Shown: piece after piece, positions 6,881 through 13,863 of the stretch
Numbering within the stretch: position 1 is the stretch's first letter
Layout of the letters: every line of letters begins with the position of its first letter
Origin: CAYRSS01 sp964426945
GTDB taxonomy: Bacteria; Planctomycetota; Phycisphaerae; UBA1845
Direction of reading: 5' to 3'
Assembly (NCBI GenBank): GCA_964426945.1
Contig: CAYRSS010000078.1
Span: 1 to 14,275 of the forward strand
Length of the DNA stretch: 14,275 bases
Position numbers and translations under genes: made by a program
Notes under the pieces: model-generated
Told to the model about the DNA's origin: nothing
Database searches by the model: none
The model's input: the letters and a program-made list of their open reading frames with translations, nothing else

Positions 6881-6957
6881 GTCGCGATGCGGCCGCAATA
6901 CCCGAAGGGACCGCAGCGCCGAGGCGCGAATCTCCCGCAGGCCGGCCGGGCGCCGCC
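6881..6957 (+). repeat. diverged direct repeat, copy B
   Basis: Partner of the copy at 4368-4440, in the same orientation about 2.5 kb downstream. Strongest blocks are GTCGCGATG at the start, CCCGAAGGGACCGCAGCGC in the middle and GGCCGGCCGGGC near the end. Copy B has a 3-4 base insertion before the last block. On the minus strand both copies can be read as RPAG(N/D)SRL followed by (C/G)AA(I/V)PSG. This could mean a decayed coding motif or merely reflect the nucleotide similarity. Confidence 0.55.
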
Positions 6958-7030
6958 GGGCGGACTTGACGAATTGCAGTTCCGATGGTATGGGATAAGC
7001 CACGTTTCTTCGCTCTATGCGAGCTTGTTG

Positions 7031-7064
7031 AAACCACAAAGCGCAGAGATAAAAACACAGAGTG
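7031..7064. repeat. short dispersed-repeat-like segment
   Basis: The segment contains AAACCACAAAGCGCAGAG and then AAAAACACAGAGTGC. It resembles the widespread CACAGAG-type heptad repeats seen between genes in many environmental bacterial genomes, and its low GC stands out from the surroundings. A single copy is visible here, so repeat status rests on resemblance. Confidence 0.3.
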
Positions 7065-7699
7065 CTTCGCCAGCCGGAGGCGCGCACCGCCCGACCTACC
7101 TGAAGCTACCCCGGCTATCGCGATCGGCCGATACCCCGCAGTCGGACTCCGACCCGATCCCCTGCACGCCGGCGGCCCTGGCGAAGCGAGCGTGAGCAGC
7201 GGTCCCGCTACGTCGACGCGGAACGGCCATCTCAGGTGCCGTTTTGCCCCGTCGAAGCCGCCGCGGCGCGCCCGGGACTCTCTACGTATCCGCCACGATC
7301 TGTCCCTGCCGATCTGTCCGAATTGTCCCGAGGTGGTCTCACGGCCCCACGTAACCGGTAGCGCGGCCTGCATCCCCATGAGCCTCACGCTCACCGCGAC
7401 ATTGTTCGGCTGCCGCGATCATGGAAAGCGGGGTGACTCCTGTCCGAGGGATCCATCCCTGATTCGCGGCTCACGTCAATCGACCAAGGGTCGCTCCTCG
7501 CCAAAGCACCTGGAGACCCTCCGCCTTCGCACCCGCAAGACTGGCGCCGGAGCAACTTTCCGTCGTGGGGGTGACAGATTCGTGCGCCTGCTTGCGGCTG
7601 CTTGCGAGGCGTTACCTGTCAGGATAGCTTCGGCCGTACAGGGTGCGACCTCAGTCAAGTCGCGGGACACCCCCTTGGCCCCGGGACGCGGAGGACTCC

Positions 7700-9355
7700 A
7701 TGGCAGATCAGCTCATAGAATCCGAGAACCGGCCGCAGTGGAACGTCCTCACCGATGCGTGGCTGGACGTTCTCACCCTCCGTGCCGAGCCCCTGACGCT
7801 GGCGCCTCTGGATGCCCTTGGTCGCGCGGCGGATATACGTGGAATCGCCACAGCGAATCCGCTGGATCTATTCGCGGCCCACAGGTTCCTGCTCACTTTG
7901 CTCTACTGGAAGGCCGAGGCCGCCGGTGGAACGCCGGCCGTGCGCCAATCGCTGCTCAGCGGAACGGTTCCGCAAGCCGTACTAAACGCCCTAGCCGCAG
8001 AGCGGGCGCGATTCTGCCTGTTCGATGACAAGGTGCCGTTTCTGCAGGATCCAGCGGCAAGACTCAGCAAGGGCTCAAAATCAGTCGCCTCGCTGTTCGC
8101 CGAGTTTTCAAATGGCACCAACGTCGCCCACTTCCACCATGGTGACGATGACGGCATGCGACTCTGCCTTCCCTGCGCTACGATGGGCTTGATGCGTTTG
8201 ATTCCGTGGACTCAAGCCGGCGGGCAAGGGCTGACTCCCTCGGTCCACGGTGCACCTCCGATCGCGGCGCTGGCAACCGGTGAGAACCTGGCCATCAGCC
8301 TCGGCCTGAACCTCGCCAGCCTTGCCGCCGAGGCGGGCGAACCCCGGTGGACCGGCGCCTTCGTTCCTTCCAACCCGAAGGACGCCATCCCATATCTCGA
8401 AGCGCTGACTTGGAATCCACGAATTGTCCATCTTCGCTCGCCTCAGCCTTCGGCTGTTTGCTGGCGCTGCGGCAGGCAATCAGTCGATGCTGTCGGGCCG
8501 ATCGTGTATCTGAAGAACGCTGCGACAAAGAAGCCGGTCAAGGACCATGTATTCGACTGGCAGGACCCCGCGGCCTTCTACGATCCGGACAAGCCGGGGG
8601 CGACGCGAAAGAGCAACCGCGAGGCAGCCGCGTTCAGTGGCGATGATCTTCGGTGGCTTCGCGACGATCCTCGCACCGCTCGCTCGCTGCTGGAGGAGTC
8701 GAGCCCGGATCCGGACGCCTGGCAACTTGTGATTCCCTGCACGAATCCGGCGAATAACAAGACATTCGATCATCGAATGCTCACGCTGCCGCATTTGCGA
8801 TTGGAAGAGCCGCGCACACCCGCCCAAGGTTCCCCTGGCACTCGCGCCATTCGAACGACCAACGACGGCTGGCCGTGGCCGTGCAGCGATTCGGCGATCC
8901 GGGATGCGACGCTCTATGTGCGCACCGCTCACCGGGTTCTCTCCGCGGCCGACTGGGCAACGGTCGCATCGGCCGCGTACCGCGGAATGCACGACGTCCC
9001 GGCTGCCTTCGATATCTGGGCGGGCGTGTACTGGTCGATGCGCGGCCGCGTGCACGCCCTGCCGTCGCGTCCAGCGACCTGGCTGGTGCTGAAACTCATG
9101 GCCGCCGTTCCCGCTCGCCTTCGCGAACCGATCCGCGGGGCCCGCGAAACGCTGCTGGGAAGCTTGCCGCGCCGTCAGCTCGAAGTGCGCATCGCGGGAC
9201 GCCGAGGGAAGTTCGCCTACCCCGTCGCCCCTCCCCGGGGGAATCGCTTGGAGGCCGAGCTGCGCCAAGCGATTCAAGCCAATCTGCAGCGGCGGATTCC
9301 CTGGCGTATCGACTGGGGCGGGCTATGTCACCTGTTGGACCAGTTGCTCGATTGA
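7700..9355 (+). CDS. cas8e: Cas8e (Cse1/CasA), type I-E Cascade large subunit
   Basis: 551 residues, a little longer than E. coli Cse1 (about 500). The ATG at 7700 has GGAGG (7690-7694) 5 bases upstream, and the N-terminus has the family look (NVLTDAWLDVLT, LDLFAAHRFLLTLLYW). Two cysteine pairs, CLPC at 156-159 and CWRC at 254-257, match the zinc-binding pairs of many Cse1 proteins. A glycine-rich segment GGQGLTPSVHG lies at 174-184. In Cascade this subunit reads the PAM and opens target DNA. The C-terminal helical region starts near 400. An in-frame ATG at 8987 (Met430) could start a 122-residue product, of interest because no separate Cas11 gene exists, though its ribosome binding site is poor. 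First gene of the cas operon; cas7e begins 24 bp after its stop. Confidence 0.92.
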   Translation: MADQLIESENRPQWNVLTDAWLDVLTLRAEPLTLAPLDALGRAADIRGIATANPLDLFAAHRFLLTLLYWKAEAAGGTPAVRQSLLSGTVPQAVLNALAAERARFCLFDDKVPFLQDPAARLSKGSKSVASLFAEFSNGTNVAHFHHGDDDGMRLCLPCATMGLMRLIPWTQAGGQGLTPSVHGAPPIAALATGENLAISLGLNLASLAAEAGEPRWTGAFVPSNPKDAIPYLEALTWNPRIVHLRSPQPSAVCWRCGRQSVDAVGPIVYLKNAATKKPVKDHVFDWQDPAAFYDPDKPGATRKSNREAAAFSGDDLRWLRDDPRTARSLLEESSPDPDAWQLVIPCTNPANNKTFDHRMLTLPHLRLEEPRTPAQGSPGTRAIRTTNDGWPWPCSDSAIRDATLYVRTAHRVLSAADWATVASAAYRGMHDVPAAFDIWAGVYWSMRGRVHALPSRPATWLVLKLMAAVPARLREPIRGARETLLGSLPRRQLEVRIAGRRGKFAYPVAPPRGNRLEAELRQAIQANLQRRIPWRIDWGGLCHLLDQLLD

Positions 9356-9379
9356 TTCTCGTCAGAGAAGGGAGATTCC

Positions 9380-10639
9380 ATGTTCGTTCAGATCCACATG
9401 ATTCAGAGTATGCCGCCGGGAAACCTCAACCGCGACGAAACGGGTCAACCCAAGAAGTGCCTCTTCGGCGGGGTCACGCGCGGGCGCATCAGCAGCCAGT
9501 GCCTCAAGCGCAACATTCGACACTCGGTCCAGTTCAAAGAGGCCTTCGGTGATAACCTGGCCGATCGGACGCTGTCGCTGCCGGGGATGGTCGCTGATGC
9601 AATTCGGCAGAACCACAAGGAGATTCCCGAGGACGAACAGCGGGATCTGATGGCTGCGATTGCGTCCAAGTTCAAGAAGGAGAAGAAGAAGGCGGAGAGC
9701 GAAGAAGACGAAGACGCCGAGGACGATGAGCAGACCGAAGGGGCGGCGGGCGCTTTGGACGAAAGCCCCGACGCCGACAAAACGGGACAGCTCGTGTTCT
9801 TTCCGCCGCCGTTCGCCGAACGCATCGCTGAGCTGCTCGCGACAATGCGGCAAGCGGACCAGCCAGCCTATCAGTTCCTGCTCGGCCGCAAGTCCAAGGG
9901 CAAGCGATCGAAGGACGAGGAGAAGGCGCTGAAGGCGAAGTGCGAGAAGCTCTTCAAAGACGTGGCCGAGGCGAGCCAGAATCTCACCGTGGACATCGGC
10001 CTCTTCGGCCGCATGACGACCAGCGATCTCGTGGTGAACGTCGAGGCCGCCTGCCAAGTCGCTCACGCCCTCAGCACGCACGAGACGATTATCGAAAGTG
10101 ACTACTTCACGGCGATGGACGATCGCAAGGCCGGGGTCGGGGCCGCCTTCATGGGCAGCGGCGAAACCGAGACGTTCTTCAATGCCGCGGTCTACTACAA
10201 GTATCTCAACGTCGATCTCGACGCTTTGCGAAAGCACCTCCCCTCGCTGGCCGGTGCCGACGCTGCCCGCGTGGCCTCTGTGCTGGTGTGCGCGGCCGCG
10301 CTGGCGAATCCCACCGGCAAGCAGAACAGCTTCGCCGCACACGGCGTACCCGAGTTGATCCTCGTGGAGCTGTCCAAAGCGAAGCGCCCGCTCAGCTACG
10401 CCAACGCATTCCTACAGCCCGTGGAAGGCGGCATGGGGCGGAACCTGCTGACCGAGTCGGCCCATGCGTTCTGCGCCTATGTCGACGCGATCGGTCCGGC
10501 GTTCGCCCCGTCCGACGTGCGCAGACTGCTGTTCACGACCGGCGCGGCGGCGCCGGCGAGTCTCACGGCCGCGGCCGCCGAGCGCGTCGCATCGCTGGAC
10601 AAACTGGCAGCCCTTGTCGCCTCGGGAGCCGCCGCATGA
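9380..10639 (+). CDS. cas7e: Cas7e (Cse4/CasC), Cascade backbone subunit with charged insertion
   Basis: 419 residues versus about 363 in E. coli. The start has AAGGGAG 5 bases upstream. Family motifs include IHMIQSMPPGNLNRDETG at the N-terminus, GRISSQCLKRNIRHS at 35-49, DIGLFGRMTTSDLVVNVEAA at 205-224, FNAAVYYKYLNVDLDAL at 267-283 and PTGKQNSFAAH at 311-321. Cas7e polymerises along the crRNA spacer and holds it for target pairing. Residues about 99-136 form a highly charged insertion (KKEKKKAESEEDEDAEDDEQ and following), with a second Lys-rich stretch at about 170-193. These account for most of the extra length. The stop overlaps the Cas5-HNH start by 4 bp (ATGA), indicating translational coupling. 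Confidence 0.95.
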   Translation: MFVQIHMIQSMPPGNLNRDETGQPKKCLFGGVTRGRISSQCLKRNIRHSVQFKEAFGDNLADRTLSLPGMVADAIRQNHKEIPEDEQRDLMAAIASKFKKEKKKAESEEDEDAEDDEQTEGAAGALDESPDADKTGQLVFFPPPFAERIAELLATMRQADQPAYQFLLGRKSKGKRSKDEEKALKAKCEKLFKDVAEASQNLTVDIGLFGRMTTSDLVVNVEAACQVAHALSTHETIIESDYFTAMDDRKAGVGAAFMGSGETETFFNAAVYYKYLNVDLDALRKHLPSLAGADAARVASVLVCAAALANPTGKQNSFAAHGVPELILVELSKAKRPLSYANAFLQPVEGGMGRNLLTESAHAFCAYVDAIGPAFAPSDVRRLLFTTGAAAPASLTAAAAERVASLDKLAALVASGAAA

Positions 10640-11787
10640 GTTCTGACCACAACACGCTTTATCTTCGCCTCGCGGGGCCCATGCAGTCATGGGGCACGTC
10701 ATCGCGGTTTCAGTTGCGGCGCACCGACGCCTACCCAAGCAAGTCCGGCGTGCTGGGGCTGCTGCTCTGCGCCATGGGCGTATCCCGCAACGAATCGGCC
10801 GGCGCCCTCGCCCCCCTCGCCCGCTTGAGCATGGGCGTTCGCGTGGACCGCTGCGGGAGCTTCGACTGGGATTACCACACGGCCGGCGCGGGCATCGGCA
10901 TCCGCAGCGCGGACGGAAAGATCAAGAAGACTGCGTCGACGGGGAAATACGAGACGCTGCTGTCGCGGCGGCAGTACATCTACGACGCGTCGTTTCTGGT
11001 CGCGTTGTTCGGCGACGCCGAAACGATCGCCGCGTGTTCCGCCGCGCTCCAGGATCCGGTCTGGCCGGTGTTTCTGGGTCGCAAGTGCTGCATCCCGGCC
11101 GAGCCAGTCTTCGCGGGGTCAGGCGGTTTCGATTCCGTCGCGGCGGCGCTTGCGGCCGTTCCATGGCAACCCCGACTCCATGCGGTCGACTGCGCCGATC
11201 ATCGACGATCGCTGACACTGGACACGTTCATCGAGCACGCACCCGGGTCGCCGGCACCCGACAACGCCGTGCTTGCCTATGACGTCCCGCGGGTGTTCGG
11301 CTTCCACAGCCACGCGGCGCGCTGGGTGATTCCCGGACAGGTCACGGTCGCGGTGGGAGAATCGACGATTCCGGCCCCCGATCGCGAAGCGCGACGCCGG
11401 CTCGACTACGCCTCGGCGCAGTGGAAGGCCGCACGTCGCAGCCGGCTTGCACGCGACAATCACCTGTGCGTCTTCTGCAAGTCGCCCGCGATCGAAGTCC
11501 ACCACGTCAATTACTCGACCGTCGGCCGTGAGACGGATGACGATCTGCGATCGCTCTGCAAGCTATGCCACGACGCCTGCACGATGCTGGAGTACGGCCA
11601 CGGCCAGACCGTCCACCGGGTTGACCCCGCCGATCCCGCACAGCGTACTGCCATGCTGGAGCAGATCGAGCGAATTACCGCCGCTCGGCGTCACGGTCGC
11701 CGCCGCGAGTTACTGCAGGCGACCCGGGCCTTCAGCTTCGGGATTCTCGATGACACTTCGGCCGACCTTGCGCAGGAGAATCGTTGA
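10636..11787 (+). CDS. cas5e: Cas5e fused to a C-terminal HNH nuclease domain (Cas5-HNH)
   Basis: 383 residues; ordinary Cas5e is about 225-250. Residues 1 to about 240 are Cas5e: LYLRLAGPMQSWG at 8-20, the glycine-containing PSKSGVLGLLLCAMG at 34-48, KYETLLSRRQYIYDASFLVAL at 104-124, FLGRKCCIPAEPVF at 146-159. Cas5e caps the 5' handle of the crRNA beside Cas8e. Residues about 255-325 are an HNH domain: CVFC at 278-281, VHHVNY at 288-293, VGRETDDDLRSLC at 296-308, CKLCH at 308-312. This follows the HHxxYxxxGxExxxDLxxLCxxCH pattern of active HNH nucleases, with His289/His290 and His312 present and four Cys to hold zinc. A helical tail of about 50 residues follows. It lies between cas7e and cas6e with no cas3 in the window, so it is the likely target-cleaving subunit. 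The domain is clear; activity is inferred. Confidence 0.95.
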   Translation: MSSDHNTLYLRLAGPMQSWGTSSRFQLRRTDAYPSKSGVLGLLLCAMGVSRNESAGALAPLARLSMGVRVDRCGSFDWDYHTAGAGIGIRSADGKIKKTASTGKYETLLSRRQYIYDASFLVALFGDAETIAACSAALQDPVWPVFLGRKCCIPAEPVFAGSGGFDSVAAALAAVPWQPRLHAVDCADHRRSLTLDTFIEHAPGSPAPDNAVLAYDVPRVFGFHSHAARWVIPGQVTVAVGESTIPAPDREARRRLDYASAQWKAARRSRLARDNHLCVFCKSPAIEVHHVNYSTVGRETDDDLRSLCKLCHDACTMLEYGHGQTVHRVDPADPAQRTAMLEQIERITAARRHGRRRELLQATRAFSFGILDDTSADLAQENR

Positions 11788-12624
11788 ATGTTCCTCTCGC
11801 TGCTGCATGTGAACCACCGTGACGAAACCGCGAGGCGCTGGCTAAGCGACACCTACCGCGTGCATCAGAGGCTCTGGATGGCTTTCCCGGATGATGCCAG
11901 CCGGCAGCGCGATCCGTTCTTTCTCGGAACGTGGAGCGGACCACCCATCCCCGACCCAAAGCCGAAGCGCGCCGCGGCCGGCTTTCTCTTCCGGATCGAC
12001 ACGGATGCCAGCCCCCGCATTCTCGTGCAGTCGGCGCAAGCCCCCGATTGGAATTACGCCTTCCAGAACGCGCCCCACCTGCTGACGGCCGCGCCGCAGG
12101 TACGTGAATTCGACCCGACGCCCACAGACGACGAACAGTACCGATTCCGGCTGGTGGCGAACGTCGTGACGCGCAAGTGCGTCCCGTATGCCGACGGAAG
12201 AAAGCGACCGAACCGCCCCGAGCTGGTCCAGAAACGACGTGCCGAGCAGTTCGTCGATCCGAAGCCCATCCCTGAAGCCTTGCCCCAGGAACCTGCCGCG
12301 CGCGAGCGACTGCTCGCCGAACGGTGGGATCCGTGGCGCGAGTGGCTGGCTGGCCTTGGATCAACGCGCGGGTTCCGCGTTCTCAACGAGCCGGCCTCAC
12401 CGCTGCAGCTTGAGCCGGTTTACACGACGGTTCGCTATCCCGGCGCGGCTTCGGACGGCCCGAATTCGGGCAGACCATCCGAGCGCCGTTACAACGCCGG
12501 CCGATTCGAGGGTGTGCTGGTGTGCACGAACGCGGTCCGGCTGCGCGAGGCGGTCGTTAACGGGATCGGATCGGCCAAGGCGTTCGGCTTCGGCCTGCTT
12601 TCTCTGGCTCCCCTTCGGGCCTGA
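11788..12624 (+). CDS. cas6e: Cas6e (Cse3/CasE), crRNA-processing endoribonuclease
   Basis: 278 residues, versus about 200-210 in E. coli and T. thermophilus. The ATG follows the Cas5-HNH stop directly, with AGGAG (11774-11778) 9 bases upstream inside cas5e. Tyr23 and His26 (DTYRVHQRLW) fall at the positions of the catalytic residues described for T. thermophilus Cse3. The C-terminal glycine-rich RNA-binding loop GIGSAKAFGFGLLSL is intact. It cuts pre-crRNA at the 3' base of the repeat hairpin, leaving an 8-nt 5' handle, here GTGAACCG, and stays with Cascade. Extra length lies in the middle (about 130-225), a charged and proline-rich stretch. Confidence in family and activity is high; the role of the extension is unknown. 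Confidence 0.94.
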   Translation: MFLSLLHVNHRDETARRWLSDTYRVHQRLWMAFPDDASRQRDPFFLGTWSGPPIPDPKPKRAAAGFLFRIDTDASPRILVQSAQAPDWNYAFQNAPHLLTAAPQVREFDPTPTDDEQYRFRLVANVVTRKCVPYADGRKRPNRPELVQKRRAEQFVDPKPIPEALPQEPAARERLLAERWDPWREWLAGLGSTRGFRVLNEPASPLQLEPVYTTVRYPGAASDGPNSGRPSERRYNAGRFEGVLVCTNAVRLREAVVNGIGSAKAFGFGLLSLAPLRA

Positions 12625-12635
12625 AGAGTCGCCCC

Positions 12636-13592
12636 GTGGAAGACCTCCGCGAGCTTGCCCGCTTCGACGATCGCGTCAGCTACCTCTACATTGAGAACGC
12701 GAGAATTGAGCAGCAGGATATGGCCGTGGCGGTTCACGACAAGTCCGGCATGACTGCCGTACCTGTCGCTTCGCTGGCCGTGCTCATGCTCGGGCCCGGA
12801 ACGTCCATTACCCATGCGGCCATCCACCGTCTAGCGGAGAACAACTGTCTCGTGGCGTGGGTAGGTCAGGAGGGCGTGCGGCTCTACGCGCACAGCACCG
12901 GCGGGACGCGCAGCTCGGCCAACCTGATCCGTCAGGCCCGGCTGTGGAGCAGGACGGCCACGCGTCTCGACGTCGTCAACCGCATGTACCGTCGCCGCTT
13001 CGAGCAAGCGTTACCGACCGACCTTACGCTCCAGCAGCTCCGGGGTCACGAAGGCATCCGCGTCCGCGAGGCCTACGCTCACGCGAGCGCAAAGTGGAAG
13101 GTTCCCTGGAGCGGCCGCAACTACGTCCGGGGTGACTGGTCGGCCGCCGACCCCGTGAACCGGGCGATCTCCACGGCCAACGCCTGCCTCTACGGCGTGG
13201 TCCACGCCGCCATCCTTTCCGCGGGCTACTCCGCCGCGCTCGGCTTCATCCACACGGGTAAGCAGCTTTCCTTCGTCTACGACATTGCTGATCTGTACAA
13301 GGCGGACGTCGTGATCCCCATCGCCTTCGAAGTCGCGGGAACGGTTCTCACGGCGCTGGAGAAGTCTGTCCGGCTGGCCTGTCGGGATCGTTTCCGCGAG
13401 CTGGCCCTGGTCGAGCGCATCATCCCGGACATTCATTGGGTGCTCGACGTCCGTCCGCGGGATGACGACGAGGAGCCGCCCGATGCCTACGAGTCCGATC
13501 CGGCGAAGCCTTCGCCCCTTTGGGATCCGAAAGACAGCGCCGGCCGGGGTGATACCGAAGGAGGGGTCAATTATGGTGGTTCTGATCGTTGA
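12636..13592 (+). CDS. cas1: Cas1, spacer-integration nuclease/integrase (I-E type)
   Basis: 318 residues with a GTG start 11 bp after cas6e; the preceding GAAGAG is a weak binding site, so coupling to cas6e is likely. The N-terminus matches I-E Cas1 (FDDRVSYLYIENARI). Metal-binding residues are in place: Glu139 (RGHEGIRVRE), His206 (GFIHTGK), and Asp216 and Asp219 (FVYDIADLYK), corresponding to E. coli Glu141, His208, Asp218 and Asp221. With Cas2 it inserts new spacers at the first repeat. After about residue 272 there is an acidic, proline- and glycine-rich tail (DDDEEPPDAYESD and on). Its last codons overlap cas2 by 20 bp. The adaptation module therefore appears intact. Confidence 0.95.
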   Translation: MEDLRELARFDDRVSYLYIENARIEQQDMAVAVHDKSGMTAVPVASLAVLMLGPGTSITHAAIHRLAENNCLVAWVGQEGVRLYAHSTGGTRSSANLIRQARLWSRTATRLDVVNRMYRRRFEQALPTDLTLQQLRGHEGIRVREAYAHASAKWKVPWSGRNYVRGDWSAADPVNRAISTANACLYGVVHAAILSAGYSAALGFIHTGKQLSFVYDIADLYKADVVIPIAFEVAGTVLTALEKSVRLACRDRFRELALVERIIPDIHWVLDVRPRDDDEEPPDAYESDPAKPSPLWDPKDSAGRGDTEGGVNYGGSDR

Positions 13593-13854
13593 GCGGGTTC
13601 CAGCCTCACTCCGCGGCTTGCTGAGCCGCTGGATGATCGAGCCGGGACGTGGCGTGTTCGTCGGCAAACCCTCTGCGCTCGTTCGCGACAAGCTGTGGGA
13701 GCGGACGCAGAAGGCCTTGCGCGGGGGCGGGGCCGTGATGCTGCATTCGAGTCCTACCGCGCAGGGGTTCAGCATCCGAACCGCCGGCCGCACGGCAAGA
13801 TCGATCGAAGACTTCGAGGGTCTTTTTCTGGCAAAGACGCCCTTGGCGGGGTAG
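13573..13854 (+). CDS. cas2: Cas2 (I-E type, Cas2e)
   Basis: 93 residues, close to the 94 of E. coli Cas2. A strong AAGGAGG (13558-13564) sits 8 bases before the ATG at 13573, which fixes the start inside the end of cas1. Family features: MVVLIVERVPASLRGLLSRW at the N-terminus, GVFVGKPSALVRDKLWE at about 27-43, and the closing GFSIRTAG...FEGLFLAKTP. It forms the central dimer of the Cas1-Cas2 integrase complex. The stop codon is only 9 bp before the first CRISPR repeat, so there is almost no separate leader. Any leader-like signals would have to lie within this gene. Confidence 0.93.
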   Translation: MVVLIVERVPASLRGLLSRWMIEPGRGVFVGKPSALVRDKLWERTQKALRGGGAVMLHSSPTAQGFSIRTAGRTARSIEDFEGLFLAKTPLAG

Positions 13855-13863
13855 AAAGCCAGT

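Larger units (their letters stand above)
6801..7699. other. stretch without convincing genes upstream of the cas operon
   Basis: About 900 bp between the helix-turn-helix gene and cas8e. Long frames are present (for example plus-strand 6985-8028) but they are low-complexity Arg/Pro/Ser-rich and overlap cas8e, so they look like GC-driven shadows. No helicase or HD-nuclease motif of Cas3 is visible on either strand. The stretch holds repeat copy B and a short A/C/G-rich dispersed-type repeat near 7031. A weak promoter candidate (TTGCGA at 7602-7607, TAGCTT at 7625-7630, 17-base spacing) lies about 70 bp before cas8e; I give it little weight. Confidence 0.5.

Noticed and set aside
7602..7630. 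TTGCGA / TAGCTT pair as a cas promoter
   Set aside because: Only about half the consensus positions match and many equal candidates occur by chance, so I did not list it as a feature.
7643..7699. Upstream GTG start adding 19 residues to cas8e
   Set aside because: No ribosome binding site there, and the added residues are Pro/Arg-rich and unlike Cse1; the ATG at 7700 has GGAGG at ideal spacing.
6985..8028. 347-codon plus-strand frame running from the intergenic region into cas8e
   Set aside because: Overlaps cas8e in another frame for over 300 bp, has Arg/Pro/Ser-rich shadow composition, and shows no domain or convincing ribosome binding site.
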